13,406 nt of DNA from contig CAMWXM010000059.1 in NCBI GenBank assembly GCA_947178195.1, forward strand, positions 1 through 13,406. The letters are read 5' to 3'. The position numbers and the translations under genes are program-made. Numbering within the stretch: position 1 is the stretch's first letter; every line of letters begins with the position of its first letter. Below the pieces are notes generated by a model, which was given only the letters and a program-made list of their open reading frames with translations, was not told the origin of the DNA and did no database searches. Shown here one piece after another: positions 1 to 8,107 of this stretch. This DNA comes from an uncultured Ruminococcus sp. GTDB taxonomy: Bacteria; Bacillota; Clostridia; Oscillospirales; Ruminococcaceae.

Positions 1-439
1 TCGACAAGACAGAGTTCTTGTGGAATCTGCCCTGCCGACGACCTCTCATTTTAATCGACGATTGTCAATATCTTTGGATAAACCAATCGGTATTATATGT
101 ATTCAATCCTAATAAAGGATTTAGTCGGACGTTGTTTAATCCTGACCTTACCATCTGCATATCAGTATTTTATTTAACAATTGATGACCTTTCGAATATT
201 TCGATAATATCATGATGTCTTCCACCTTTTTTTATTATTGTTACATATGGCAGCATTTACATATGCTTCTCCTTATGATCATTCCAAATCCTTTATAACT
301 TCTTATGCAAATTTTGGTACTCCGCAAGAAACAAACCTTAAAACGGATATGCAGAAGTAAAAAAAATATTATACTGATAAACTCAACCCTAAATTTAGAT
401 TATATTTCCATCATAAATAAGAATCTTGCATTTTTTATT
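1..439. other. AT-rich stretch without a supportable gene
   Basis: I see no convincing gene here. The longest forward frame (18-215, TTG start) has no ribosome-binding site and no recognisable motifs. On the minus strand a frame opening with ATG at 49-47 runs off the left edge for 16 residues, also without a ribosome site, so an upstream divergent gene can be neither shown nor excluded. The stretch is AT-rich with scattered short poly-T runs. The only regulatory signal recognised is the operator/promoter starting at 440. Confidence 0.5.
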
Positions 440-454
440 ATGCCTACAAAGCAT
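440..454. promoter_or_regulatory. LysR-type operator box, site 1
   Basis: The 15-bp sequence ATGCCTACAAAGCAT has perfect outer arms ATGC/GCAT around 7 bp, giving the T-N11-A pattern of LysR recognition sites. The same box (ATGCCT-N3-RAGCAT) occurs at 7989-8003 and 10063-10077. Its centre (447) lies 31 bp before the -35 at 478, about -66 from the expected transcription start. That is the usual position of a LysR recognition site at activated promoters. Binding by the regulator at the right end of the window is inferred. Confidence 0.72.
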
Positions 455-470
455 GGTTGTGCATTTAAAA

Positions 471-506
471 TAAGTATTTGATTTTTTGCCAGAGCCATGG
501 TAAGAT
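471..506 (+). promoter_or_regulatory. Promoter of unit 1 (aldo/keto reductase operon)
   Basis: A conserved TAAGTATTTGA (471-481) overlaps the -35 TTGATT (478-483). A 17-bp spacer follows, then the -10 TAAGAT (501-506), preceded by TG as in an extended -10. The same TAAGTATTKGA stands at the other two promoters and may be the LysR activation half-site. Both -35 and -10 are imperfect, which suits a promoter needing an activator. Expected start is near 513, giving a leader of about 33 bases. Confidence 0.7.
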
Positions 507-545
507 GAATATATAAAGTTCAATTAAAAAGGAGCGTGACGATGC

Positions 546-1583
546 ATGAAATATACAAAACTCGGAAATTCTGACTTAAACGTATCCCGAATATGCATGG
601 GCTGTATGGGTTTCGGCGATGCACAGAATGGACAACATTCATGGACGCTGGACGAGGAACATTCCCGTAAAATTATTAAGCGTGGACTGGAACTGGGGGT
701 TAATTTTTACGATACGGCTATCGGTTATCAGTCGGGAACGAGCGAGCAGTACCTTGGCAGGGCAATCAAGGATTTTGCGAAGCGTGACGAAGTCGTAATT
801 GCAACGAAATTTCTACCGAGAACACAGGAAGAAATTGAAGCAGGTATCAGCGGTCAAAAGCACATCGAGCGTATGATAAATAAGAGTCTTGAAAATCTTG
901 GTATGGATTATGTTGATTTGTATATCTATCATATGTGGGATTGGAATACTCCCATTTACGATATTTTAGACGGTTTGAAAAATGTTGTAAAGGCTGGAAA
1001 AGCAAGATATATCGGGATTTCTAACTGCTATGCGTGGCAGCTTGCAAAAGCAAACGCACTTGCCGAAAAAGAGGAATTTGTAAAATTTGTAAGTGTTCAA
1101 GGACATTACAATCTTATCTTCCGTGAAGAGGAACGTGAAATGGCAATGCTGTGTGCAGAGGATAATATTGCCATGACACCGTATAGTGCGCTTGCAAGCG
1201 GACGACTTTCACGACTTCCAAATGAAACATCGAAACGTGCAGAGGAGGACAGCTATGCCAAATTCAAGTACGATGCAACAAAGGAGCAGGACGAAAAAAT
1301 AATTCAGCGTGTGGCAGAGCTTGCAGAAAAGCATGGGGTTACCATGACGGAAATTTCTCTTGCATGGCTTTTGACAAAGGTTACTTCTCCTGTTGTTGGT
1401 GCAACAAAACTGCACCATATCGAAGGTGCAGTAAAAGCGGTTGATATGGATCTTTCAGCAGAAGAAATCGCATATCTGGAAGAACTGTATATCCCCCATT
1501 CACTCACAGGTGTTATGGCACAGAATAAGCCTGCAAACGCCAATGAAAGGCACGTATGGAGTACTGGTAATCAAAAAATATAA
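546..1583 (+). CDS. Aldo/keto reductase
   Basis: This is a 345-residue NAD(P)H-dependent aldo/keto reductase, expected to be cytosolic and to reduce aldehydes, ketones or quinone-like carbonyls; the substrate is unknown. The family tetrad is intact: D56 and Y61 in NFYDTAIGY, K88 in ATKF, H129 in YIYHMWD. GISNC near 168-172 and VVGATKLHHIEGAV near the C terminus match the strand and the cofactor phosphate-binding region of the TIM barrel. No signal peptide. The start MKYTKLGNSDLNVSR is the family's usual N terminus, but AAGGAG (529-534) lies 11 bases upstream and suits an out-of-frame ATG at 542 better. First gene of a six-gene operon behind a LysR-type operator; only 12 bases separate it from the next gene. 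AKR genes commonly neighbour LysR and flavodoxin genes in Firmicutes. Confidence 0.95.
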   Translation: MKYTKLGNSDLNVSRICMGCMGFGDAQNGQHSWTLDEEHSRKIIKRGLELGVNFYDTAIGYQSGTSEQYLGRAIKDFAKRDEVVIATKFLPRTQEEIEAGISGQKHIERMINKSLENLGMDYVDLYIYHMWDWNTPIYDILDGLKNVVKAGKARYIGISNCYAWQLAKANALAEKEEFVKFVSVQGHYNLIFREEEREMAMLCAEDNIAMTPYSALASGRLSRLPNETSKRAEEDSYAKFKYDATKEQDEKIIQRVAELAEKHGVTMTEISLAWLLTKVTSPVVGATKLHHIEGAVKAVDMDLSAEEIAYLEELYIPHSLTGVMAQNKPANANERHVWSTGNQKI

Positions 1584-1595
1584 GGAGGTCATAGT

Positions 1596-3656
1596 ATGAA
1601 AAAATTATTATCCTTTTTTGTATCGGGAATCATTGCGATGAGCGCTTTGATTACAGGCGGTATTGTAGCAGGAGCGGAAACCGTTAATAAAGCTGTAACA
1701 TATACGATACAAGACATTAAAAATTTACAGAATTTTCTGGTTAATAAACCAACAGAAGAAGATTTGTCCGGAAAGCCCTATGATCTAAATGGCGATGACA
1801 AATGGAACGTATTTGATTTGTGTCTGATGAAGCGTGAAGTGCTGAAACAGATGGAAAATCAGAATAACACCCTTGTCGTATACTTCTCACGTACAGGAAA
1901 CACCGAAAAAATTGCCGAATACCTGATCGAGCTGACGAATGCGGATAAATATGTGATTGAAGCAGCTATACCTTATACCGACGCCGATATTGCATATACA
2001 AATTCCTCATGCCGTGCTAACAAAGAACAGAGCGACAAGACGGCACGTCCTGAAATAGCAGAACCTATTGAATCCATTGACAGTTATGATGTTATTTATC
2101 TTGGCTATCCGATCTGGTGGGGCGAAGAACCTCGTATTATAGATACGTTCCTTGAAAGCTATGACTTTTCCGATAAAATTATCGTTCCGTTCTGCACATC
2201 GGCAAGCAGCGGAAATACAACAAGCGAAAAAAATATTGCAAATCTTGTGCCGATCGGAAATCAGCTTGAGGGAAAGAGATTTTCTGCAAGCGCATCAAAA
2301 GAATCAGTCAAAACATGGCTGAATGAAAAACAGACTGAAATATCAGATATAAGAAAGAGCAGTGAAAATATGCAGTATACATTGATAAATGGCGGAACCT
2401 TTCAAATGGGAAGTCCGGAAAATGAACCGGAACGCAGTTCCGATGAAATTCAGCATAGCGTGACTGTAGGAAATTTCTATATGTCAAAAACTGAAATTTC
2501 ACAGAAAGAGTATCAGGATATAATGGGCGTAAATCCCAGTGCAACAAAAGGCGATGATCTTCCTGTTACCAATATCACTTGGTACGACGCTGTGCAGTAC
2601 TGCAATAAGCTAAGTCAGAAAGAAGGACTTACTCCCTGCTATACAGTTTCAGGCACAACGGTGACATGGAACAAAGCTGCCAATGGTTATCGTCTGCCTA
2701 CCGAAGCCGAATGGGAGTATGCTGCCCGTGCCAATACCGACACGCCTTTCAATTTCGGCGATTATGTTCACAACAGCGACGCCAACTGCTACAATGCTTA
2801 CGGTTATAATAACGATGCCAGCGGTAACTGGGTAAACGGCTCTGGTGCATATCTGAGAAAGGCAGTAGCGGTAAATCAGTATGCTGCCAACGACTATGGT
2901 CTTTATAATATGCACGGCAATGCTGCTGAATGGGTTTGGGATTGGTACAGTGAGTATGATTCAAAAGCAGTAACAAATCCTACCGGTACTGAAAGCGGTA
3001 ACGCTAAGATTGTCAGAGGCGGTGGTTGGAATGATCACCCAAAGCATATACGCTCCGCCTACCGTGGCGCTCAGCCTGCCAATGTGGGGCTTTACAGTAT
3101 TGGAATTCGCCCAGTACGAAACGCAGGGACGGCTATCGGTGAAATCAAAAGCGTGTATAGTGCTAAAGCAGAGCAGAAAACCGGCAAAACGCTCATAGTT
3201 TACTTCTCTCAGACAGGCAACACCGAGGGATTGGCTGATCTTATCCATGAAATGAGTGGTGCGGACATTGTTCGTCTGGAGCGCAAGATCCCCTATTCCT
3301 CCAGCAGTAACGGTCCTGTACTTTATGGCGAAGCACTTGATGAACTGCGTGCCGAGGCTGTTCCTGAGCTGAAAGACTATCCCAACATTGACCAGTATGA
3401 TACGATTCTCCTTGGCTACTGTAACTGGTGGTCGTCCATTCCTGCATCTGTTCGCAGTTTTCTGCTGCATGATGATTTCAGTGGAAAGACTATTGTTCCA
3501 TTCTGTTCTATGGGTGGAGGTCGTTTCGGACAGACAATCAGCGCCATTGCCAAATTAGCTCCCGACAGCGTTATCAAGGAAGGCTTAGAGGTCACTTATT
3601 CTTCGTATGACCGTGATGAAATAGATAAGTGGCTGAAAGCAAATAACATAAATTAA
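1596..3656 (+). CDS. Secreted dockerin-flavodoxin-FGE-flavodoxin protein
   Basis: This 686-residue protein is predicted to be exported and docked to a cohesin. In order: Sec signal peptide (1-27, ending AGA; no twin arginine); dockerin module (about 36-86) with one clear calcium loop DLNGDDKWNVFD followed by LCLMKREVL; flavodoxin_4-like domain (about 91-248) with phosphate loop YFSRTGNTE (96-104) and GYPIWWGEEPRI; sulfatase-modifying-factor/FGE-like domain (about 258-510) with NGGTFQMGSP, YRLPTEAEWEYAAR, NMHGNAAEWVWDW and VRGGGWND; second flavodoxin (about 530-686) with YFSQTGNTEG and GYCNWWSS. The FGE domain lacks the C-terminal cysteine pair of true formylglycine-generating enzymes (HPKHIRSAYR there), so it probably binds rather than oxidises. 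AAGGAGG overlaps the upstream stop. Residues 258-686 are paralogous to the end of the membrane protein at 5194-7365. FMN binding is expected; the electron donor is unknown. Confidence 0.9.
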   Translation: MKKLLSFFVSGIIAMSALITGGIVAGAETVNKAVTYTIQDIKNLQNFLVNKPTEEDLSGKPYDLNGDDKWNVFDLCLMKREVLKQMENQNNTLVVYFSRTGNTEKIAEYLIELTNADKYVIEAAIPYTDADIAYTNSSCRANKEQSDKTARPEIAEPIESIDSYDVIYLGYPIWWGEEPRIIDTFLESYDFSDKIIVPFCTSASSGNTTSEKNIANLVPIGNQLEGKRFSASASKESVKTWLNEKQTEISDIRKSSENMQYTLINGGTFQMGSPENEPERSSDEIQHSVTVGNFYMSKTEISQKEYQDIMGVNPSATKGDDLPVTNITWYDAVQYCNKLSQKEGLTPCYTVSGTTVTWNKAANGYRLPTEAEWEYAARANTDTPFNFGDYVHNSDANCYNAYGYNNDASGNWVNGSGAYLRKAVAVNQYAANDYGLYNMHGNAAEWVWDWYSEYDSKAVTNPTGTESGNAKIVRGGGWNDHPKHIRSAYRGAQPANVGLYSIGIRPVRNAGTAIGEIKSVYSAKAEQKTGKTLIVYFSQTGNTEGLADLIHEMSGADIVRLERKIPYSSSSNGPVLYGEALDELRAEAVPELKDYPNIDQYDTILLGYCNWWSSIPASVRSFLLHDDFSGKTIVPFCSMGGGRFGQTISAIAKLAPDSVIKEGLEVTYSSYDRDEIDKWLKANNIN

Positions 3657-3660
3657 TTAC

Positions 3661-3672
3661 GCCTGTACAGGC
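3661..3672. repeat. Short intercistronic palindrome
   Basis: GCCTGTACAGGC is a perfect 12-bp palindrome in the 31-base gap between the dockerin-flavodoxin gene and the CMD-cupin gene. It has no T-run, so it is not a terminator. It could form a small mRNA hairpin or be chance. Confidence 0.35.
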
Positions 3673-3687
3673 AGAATGGAGATAATT

Positions 3688-4446
3688 ATGAATAAAAAAA
3701 TAGTACAGACCGCCGGAAAAGAACAACTCGGAGAATTTGCACCGATGTTTGCACATCTCAATGACGATGTGCTATTCGGAGAGGTATGGAACGAAACATC
3801 CATAGATGTCAAAACGAAATGTATCATTACGGTAGTATCACTGATGGCTTCAGGAATTACCGATACATCGCTGACATATCACTTGCAGAACGCAAAGACA
3901 CACGGCGTTACCAAAGAGGAAATTGCCGCTATTATTACTCATGCAACGATGTATGTAGGCTGGTCAAAGGGGTGGGCAGTATTCCGTCTTGCAAAAGAAG
4001 TATGGAATGAGGAAGCTCCTGCTATGTCCGAAAAAGACAAATACCAGAATACAATTTTTTTCCCCATTGGCGAACCAAATGACGCATTTGCAAAATATTT
4101 TGTGGGACAGAGTTATTTAGCACCCGTATCAACAGAGCAGATACCGATTTATAATGTAACCTTTGAGCCTGCCTGCCGAAACAACTGGCACACTCATCAA
4201 GCAAAAAGCGGCGGCGGTCAGATGCTTATTTGCGTTGGCGGTCGTGGATATTATCAGGAATGGGGAAAAGATGCAATTGAGATGAATCCCGGCGATTGCA
4301 TCAATATTCCTGCCAATGTCAAGCATTGGCACGGAGCCGCTCCCGATTCATGGTTTTCGCATCTTGCTGTTGAAATAAACGGCGAGGATACAAGCAATGA
4401 ATGGCTGGAAGCGGTTTCTGACGAGGACTACGGCAAATTAAAATAA
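3688..4446 (+). CDS. CMD-cupin fusion protein
   Basis: This cytosolic protein of 252 residues joins a carboxymuconolactone decarboxylase (CMD/AhpD-like) domain (about 15-107) to a cupin (about 135-230). The CMD part shows the helical pattern with ITHATMYVGWSKGW, but has no CxxC redox pair, so it is not an AhpD-type peroxidase. The cupin shows metal-ligand motif WHTH with a glutamine nearby in place of the usual glutamate, and motif 2 PGDCINIPANVKHWHG. CMD-cupin fusions often neighbour aldo/keto reductase and flavodoxin genes in bacteria, but their reaction is unsettled. I chose ATG 3688 because GGAG (3678-3681) lies 6 bases upstream; ATG 3676 in the same frame would add four residues and has no ribosome site. 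Third gene of unit 1. Confidence 0.88.
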   Translation: MNKKIVQTAGKEQLGEFAPMFAHLNDDVLFGEVWNETSIDVKTKCIITVVSLMASGITDTSLTYHLQNAKTHGVTKEEIAAIITHATMYVGWSKGWAVFRLAKEVWNEEAPAMSEKDKYQNTIFFPIGEPNDAFAKYFVGQSYLAPVSTEQIPIYNVTFEPACRNNWHTHQAKSGGGQMLICVGGRGYYQEWGKDAIEMNPGDCINIPANVKHWHGAAPDSWFSHLAVEINGEDTSNEWLEAVSDEDYGKLK

Positions 4447-4458
4447 CGGAGGAAATGT

Positions 4459-5172
4459 ATGAAAAAGATAATGCTGATAATAATCGCAGCTTTCGGAATA
4501 TTAGGATTGACAGGTTGCGGAAATACACAGACTTCCGATTCAGTTTCATCTGATAATAGAACTTCACAATCTGCGACTCAGCATACTGATTCAGCAGAAG
4601 AAGTTACAGATGAAGATAAATCAGACACAGATAACTCCGATAAAACATCAATACCGGAAACAATATCCGAAACGGAAGAAATATCCGATAGCACAGAAAA
4701 AGGAACTTTAGTTGTGTATTTTTCAGCAACAGGTACGACAAAGGGCGTTGCCGAAGGCATTGCGTCAGTAACAAATGCTGATTTGTATGAAATAATTCCT
4801 GCCGAGCCTTATAGCTCCGATGACCTTGATTGGCACGATAACAACAGCCGTACTTCAATTGAAATGAATGATCCCGATACACGTCCGGAAATTGCAAGCG
4901 ATACTGTTTCCCTTGACGGATATTCAACAATTTATATCGGCTATCCGATTTGGTGGGGCGATGCTCCGAGAATTATGAGTACATTCGTTGAGAGTTATAA
5001 TTTTGATAATATAACGGTCATTCCGTTCTGTACTTCCGGCAGCAGCGGTATCGGCAGCAGCGGCGATAATCTGAAAGACCTTGCAAACAGCGGAAACTGG
5101 CTGTCAGGCGACAGACTTGACGCTAATATTTCAGAAAGTGAGATTCAGGATTGGATCAATGATTTAAATTGA
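4459..5172 (+). CDS. Flavodoxin lipoprotein
   Basis: A 237-residue lipoprotein carrying one flavodoxin domain on the outer face of the cytoplasmic membrane. The type II signal peptide ends in the lipobox LTGC with the lipidated cysteine at 20. Residues 21-80 are a low-complexity Ser/Thr/Asp/Glu linker, a typical tether. The flavodoxin_4-like domain (about 81-237) has YFSATGTTKG (phosphate loop, 87-96), RPEI, GYPIWWGDAPRI and PFCTSGSSG. It belongs to the same subgroup as the first flavodoxin of the 1596-3656 protein and the cytosolic flavodoxin at 7405. Ribosome site CGGAGG is well placed and the gap from the previous gene is 12 bases. The FMN and a redox role are family knowledge; working outside the membrane is inferred from the lipobox. 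Confidence 0.93.
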   Translation: MKKIMLIIIAAFGILGLTGCGNTQTSDSVSSDNRTSQSATQHTDSAEEVTDEDKSDTDNSDKTSIPETISETEEISDSTEKGTLVVYFSATGTTKGVAEGIASVTNADLYEIIPAEPYSSDDLDWHDNNSRTSIEMNDPDTRPEIASDTVSLDGYSTIYIGYPIWWGDAPRIMSTFVESYNFDNITVIPFCTSGSSGIGSSGDNLKDLANSGNWLSGDRLDANISESEIQDWINDLN

Positions 5173-5193
5173 ATAGTGTAAGGAGGAACTGCC

Positions 5194-7365
5194 ATGCAGA
5201 CGAAAACAAGAAACATTTTTAAGAAGATTATTGATGTAGTGCTGACAGTTCTTCTTCTGTTTATAATGGCTTATCAGGTGACAGGCGAAGAACTACATGA
5301 GTGGCTTGGTTTAGGCATGACAGCATTACTGATCGTACATCATATTTTAAATCGAAAATGGTATGGAGCAATTTTCAAAGGTAAATATAATTCCTATCGC
5401 ATTATGATAATTGCAATAAATACATTGCTTTTGATAACAATAGGGCTGACTGCTTTTTGCGGAATGTCAATGAGCAATCATGCAGTTTCTTTTATGCACG
5501 GAATATTAAGCATGATGTTTGCACGAAAAATGCACCTTGCAATGTCATATTGGTCATTTATTCTGATGGGTATTCATATTGGTTTACACGTTAATGCTAT
5601 GACTGAAAGACTTGTTGATAAGGCAAAAACAATATTAACAACAATATTTGCAGTTGTTTCAGGTATAGGCTTATGGCTGTTTCTGAAAAGTGGTATTCCG
5701 AATTATCTCTTTTTCAGAACGCATTTTGCTTTCCTTGATTATGAAAAAGCTAAATGGCTTGTACTGATTGAAAATCTCGCAATGCTGCTGTTCTGGGTAT
5801 TTGCAGGATTGCAGCTTACAATATTGCTGAAAATAAGCAAGAATAAAAAATTCTCCGTAAAGCCTTTGGTATGGCTTTCAGCAGCTATTATAATTGCTAT
5901 CGTGCCGAGCTTGGCAATCAGCAGCAATAAGGACAGTTCCGAATTAAATACATCAGACTGGCAAACATCTTTACCGACTACGCCGCAAGATGTATCAGAG
6001 CAGGATAAAGTAAATCAGACAGAAGTACAGTTGACTGAAAACGTTGACTTGCAATCTGTAAATGATGGATTTATTCTTATAAATGGCGGTACATTTAAGA
6101 TGGGAAGTCCGGACACGGAAAACTGGCGTATAAATGATGAAATGCAGCATGAAGTCAGAGTATCTTCATTTTATATTGACCCATACGAAACTACTCAGGA
6201 AAGCTACGAGCAGCTTGTTGGCAGTAATCCAAGCAGTTTTATTGGAAAAGAATTTCCGGTGGATAATATTTCGTGGTTTGAAGCCGTGCAATACGCAAAT
6301 GCAAGAAGTGAAGCGGCAGGCCTTACTTCAGTTTATACCATATCTGACGGCGAAGTAAAATGGAATAGAAGCGCCAACGGCTACCGTCTGCCGACCGAAG
6401 CCGAATGGGAATATGCTTGTCGTGCCGGAACGGACACTCCGTTCAATATGGAAAAATCTCTTAGCGCTGATGATGCAAATTTTTATGGACATTACCCTTA
6501 TGAGATTGAAGAAAATTACTTTAATGATTCAGTTCTTGAAGCAAGACCCGGTGAATATCGTCAGACTACGGTTTCAGTAGGTAGCTTTGAACCGAATGCA
6601 TGGGGATTATATGATTGTCACGGTAACGTAAACGAATGGTGCTGGGATTATTATGGTGAGTATGATACTGTACAAATCAATAATCCAACAGGTGCAGAAT
6701 CAGGTACACGTCATATCTATCGTGGCGGAGGCTGGAATGATTTTGCCAAGAATATGCGAAGCGCTTATCGTGCGGCAGGTCAGGCGGATATGAAAAGCTA
6801 TAATATTGGTATCAGATTAGTGCGAAATGCTAATAATTCCTTCAATGAAATTATCACGGCTAAAGAAAATATCAAAACGACTGAAACTGCAAATAAAATA
6901 CTGATTGTTTATTTTTCATGGGGTGGAAATACACGAGGTATTGCACAGGAGATACAACGGCAGACAGCCGCCGATATAGTTGAACTGACCCTTGTTGAGC
7001 CATATTCTACCGACTATAATACGGTACTTATGGAAGCACAGGAGGATCAGCATAATCAGGTGCGCCCTGAATTAAATGAACATATTGACAATATAGAGCA
7101 ATATGACACGATAATTCTCGGCTATCCAAATTGGTGGGCGTCAATCCCTATGCCGATTGCTTCATTTCTTGAAAGCTACGATTTGTCAGGCAAACGAATA
7201 CTGCCTTTCTGTTCTCACGGAGGAGGTCGTTTCGGACAAAGTCTGACGGCAATCGCAAAGCTTGCTCCCAATTCTGAAATTGGTGATGGCTTATCTATAC
7301 ACTATTCCGGTGGTTCTGATATGCCTGATAATGTATCAGAATGGCTTGATGAAAATGGAATTTAA
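5194..7365 (+). CDS. DUF4405-like membrane protein fused to FGE-like and flavodoxin domains
   Basis: A 723-residue membrane protein. Residues 1-245 hold about seven hydrophobic helices (near 12-29, 37-53, 69-90, 115-133, 147-165, 187-211, 223-243). Histidines H35 (in LHEWLG), H49/H50 (VHHILNRKW), H114, H128 and H132 (IHIGLH) follow the DUF4405 / b561-like pattern and may bind two b-type hemes. Basic residues (start, NRKW, KISKNKK) place the N terminus inside, so with seven helices the rest lies outside. A linker (245-290) leads to an FGE-like domain (about 291-546) with YRLPTEAEWEYACR and YRGGGWND but no catalytic cysteine pair (FAKNMRSAYR). A flavodoxin (about 567-723) follows with YFSWGGNTRG, GYPNWWAS and GGGRFGQS. 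It could pass electrons across the membrane to its own extracellular flavodoxin; heme binding and direction are inference. AAGGAGG precedes the start. Confidence 0.88.
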   Translation: MQTKTRNIFKKIIDVVLTVLLLFIMAYQVTGEELHEWLGLGMTALLIVHHILNRKWYGAIFKGKYNSYRIMIIAINTLLLITIGLTAFCGMSMSNHAVSFMHGILSMMFARKMHLAMSYWSFILMGIHIGLHVNAMTERLVDKAKTILTTIFAVVSGIGLWLFLKSGIPNYLFFRTHFAFLDYEKAKWLVLIENLAMLLFWVFAGLQLTILLKISKNKKFSVKPLVWLSAAIIIAIVPSLAISSNKDSSELNTSDWQTSLPTTPQDVSEQDKVNQTEVQLTENVDLQSVNDGFILINGGTFKMGSPDTENWRINDEMQHEVRVSSFYIDPYETTQESYEQLVGSNPSSFIGKEFPVDNISWFEAVQYANARSEAAGLTSVYTISDGEVKWNRSANGYRLPTEAEWEYACRAGTDTPFNMEKSLSADDANFYGHYPYEIEENYFNDSVLEARPGEYRQTTVSVGSFEPNAWGLYDCHGNVNEWCWDYYGEYDTVQINNPTGAESGTRHIYRGGGWNDFAKNMRSAYRAAGQADMKSYNIGIRLVRNANNSFNEIITAKENIKTTETANKILIVYFSWGGNTRGIAQEIQRQTAADIVELTLVEPYSTDYNTVLMEAQEDQHNQVRPELNEHIDNIEQYDTIILGYPNWWASIPMPIASFLESYDLSGKRILPFCSHGGGRFGQSLTAIAKLAPNSEIGDGLSIHYSGGSDMPDNVSEWLDENGI

Positions 7366-7404
7366 TGTCTAACATATAAATATTTTTATAAAGGAGAATG
7401 TATT

Positions 7405-7887
7405 ATGAGCAAAAAATTAGTGGCATATTTTTCAGCAAGCGGTGTAACTGCAAATGCAGCAAAGACTCTTGCAGAAGCTGCCGAAGCCGATATTTATGAA
7501 ATCAAACCGCAAGTACCCTATACTAAGGAAGATTTAAACTGGATGAATAAAAATTCCAGAAGCAGTATTGAAATGAAAGATAAGGCTTTTCGTCCGGCAA
7601 TTGTAGATAAAAATGCGGATATTGAGTTGTATGATGTGATTTTTATTGGCTTTCCTATTTGGTGGTATGTTGCACCAACAATTATTAATACGTTTCTTGA
7701 AAATTATGATTTTTCCGGAAAGAAAATCGTTCTGTTTGCTACATCAGGTGGAAGCGGATTCGGGAATACAATCAAGGAATTGAAGAATAGTGTTTCTGAA
7801 ACAGCGACAATCAATGAGTGGAAAATATTGAATGGTACTCCGTCAGTAAATCAATTGCGTATGTGGTTGAATAATCTTGAAGTATAA
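7405..7887 (+). CDS. Cytosolic flavodoxin (flavodoxin_4-like)
   Basis: A 160-residue single-domain flavodoxin with no signal peptide, so the only flavodoxin in the window expected in the cytosol. Motifs: LVAYFSASGVTANAA (phosphate loop), PYTKEDLNW, RPAI, GFPIWWYVAPTIINTFLE, FATSGGSGFGNT (FMN ring loop) and a C-terminal helix ending MWLNNL. The loop reads SGVT instead of TGNT but keeps the pattern common in gut Firmicute flavodoxins. Length is normal for the family. AAGGAG sits upstream of ATG 7405. Last gene of unit 1, followed by a terminator at 7906. It may act with the aldo/keto reductase or as an internal FMN electron carrier or quinone reductase; no partner can be assigned from the sequence. 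Confidence 0.93.
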   Translation: MSKKLVAYFSASGVTANAAKTLAEAAEADIYEIKPQVPYTKEDLNWMNKNSRSSIEMKDKAFRPAIVDKNADIELYDVIFIGFPIWWYVAPTIINTFLENYDFSGKKIVLFATSGGSGFGNTIKELKNSVSETATINEWKILNGTPSVNQLRMWLNNLEV

Positions 7888-7905
7888 AATAATGTTAATA
7901 AAATT

Positions 7906-7960
7906 AACTGCTGTATCTGCATTGTTTAGTAAAATTCAGGATAACAGCAGTTTTATTTTG
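7906..7960 (+). terminator. Rho-independent terminator of unit 1
   Basis: The arms AACTGCTGT (7906-7914) and ACAGCAGTT (7944-7952) pair perfectly. The stem extends inward through ATC/GAT and TG/CA with small bulges, and a T-rich run (ttttattttg) follows. It lies 19 bases after the flavodoxin stop and before the unit 2 operator. Confidence 0.75.
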
Positions 7961-7988
7961 TTCTGACAAGACAAGATCAAATTATATT

Positions 7989-8003
7989 ATGCCTTTCAAG
8001 CAT
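7989..8003. promoter_or_regulatory. LysR-type operator box, site 2
   Basis: ATGCCTTTCAAGCAT is the second copy of the ATGCCT-N3-RAGCAT palindrome, with arms ATGC/GCAT in T-N11-A geometry. Its centre (7996) is 32 bp upstream of the -35 at 8028, matching site 1 and site 3 to within one base. Confidence 0.75.
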
Positions 8004-8020
8004 TGATCAGGTATAAAAAT

Positions 8021-8056
8021 TAAGTATTTGACATATTGTGAAGTCTGATTTATAAT
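8021..8056 (+). promoter_or_regulatory. Promoter of unit 2 (RibD-like reductase / flavodoxin lipoprotein)
   Basis: TAAGTATTTGA (8021-8031) overlaps a consensus -35 TTGACA (8028-8033). After a 17-bp spacer comes a consensus -10 TATAAT (8051-8056). Expected start is near 8063 with a 45-base leader. It is the strongest of the three promoters by match to sigma-70 consensus. Confidence 0.8.
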
Positions 8057-8107
8057 ATAAGCATAAGAAAAATTCCTACAATTTTATATAATAAAAGGAG
8101 AAATATT

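Noticed and set aside
1..49. Minus-strand frame running off the left edge, as the start of a divergent gene
   Set aside because: Only 16 residues are visible, with no ribosome-binding site upstream of the ATG.
18..215. 65-codon forward frame at the left end
   Set aside because: TTG start without a ribosome site, no recognisable motif, and AT-rich noise-like composition.
2370..3125. Active formylglycine-generating (sulfatase-maturing) enzyme
   Set aside because: The essential cysteine pair is missing and no sulfatase gene is nearby.
2649..3470. Long minus-strand frames inside the dockerin-flavodoxin gene, including one of 169 codons
   Set aside because: They lie antisense to strongly conserved FGE and flavodoxin domains and show no family motifs; they are by-products of codon usage.
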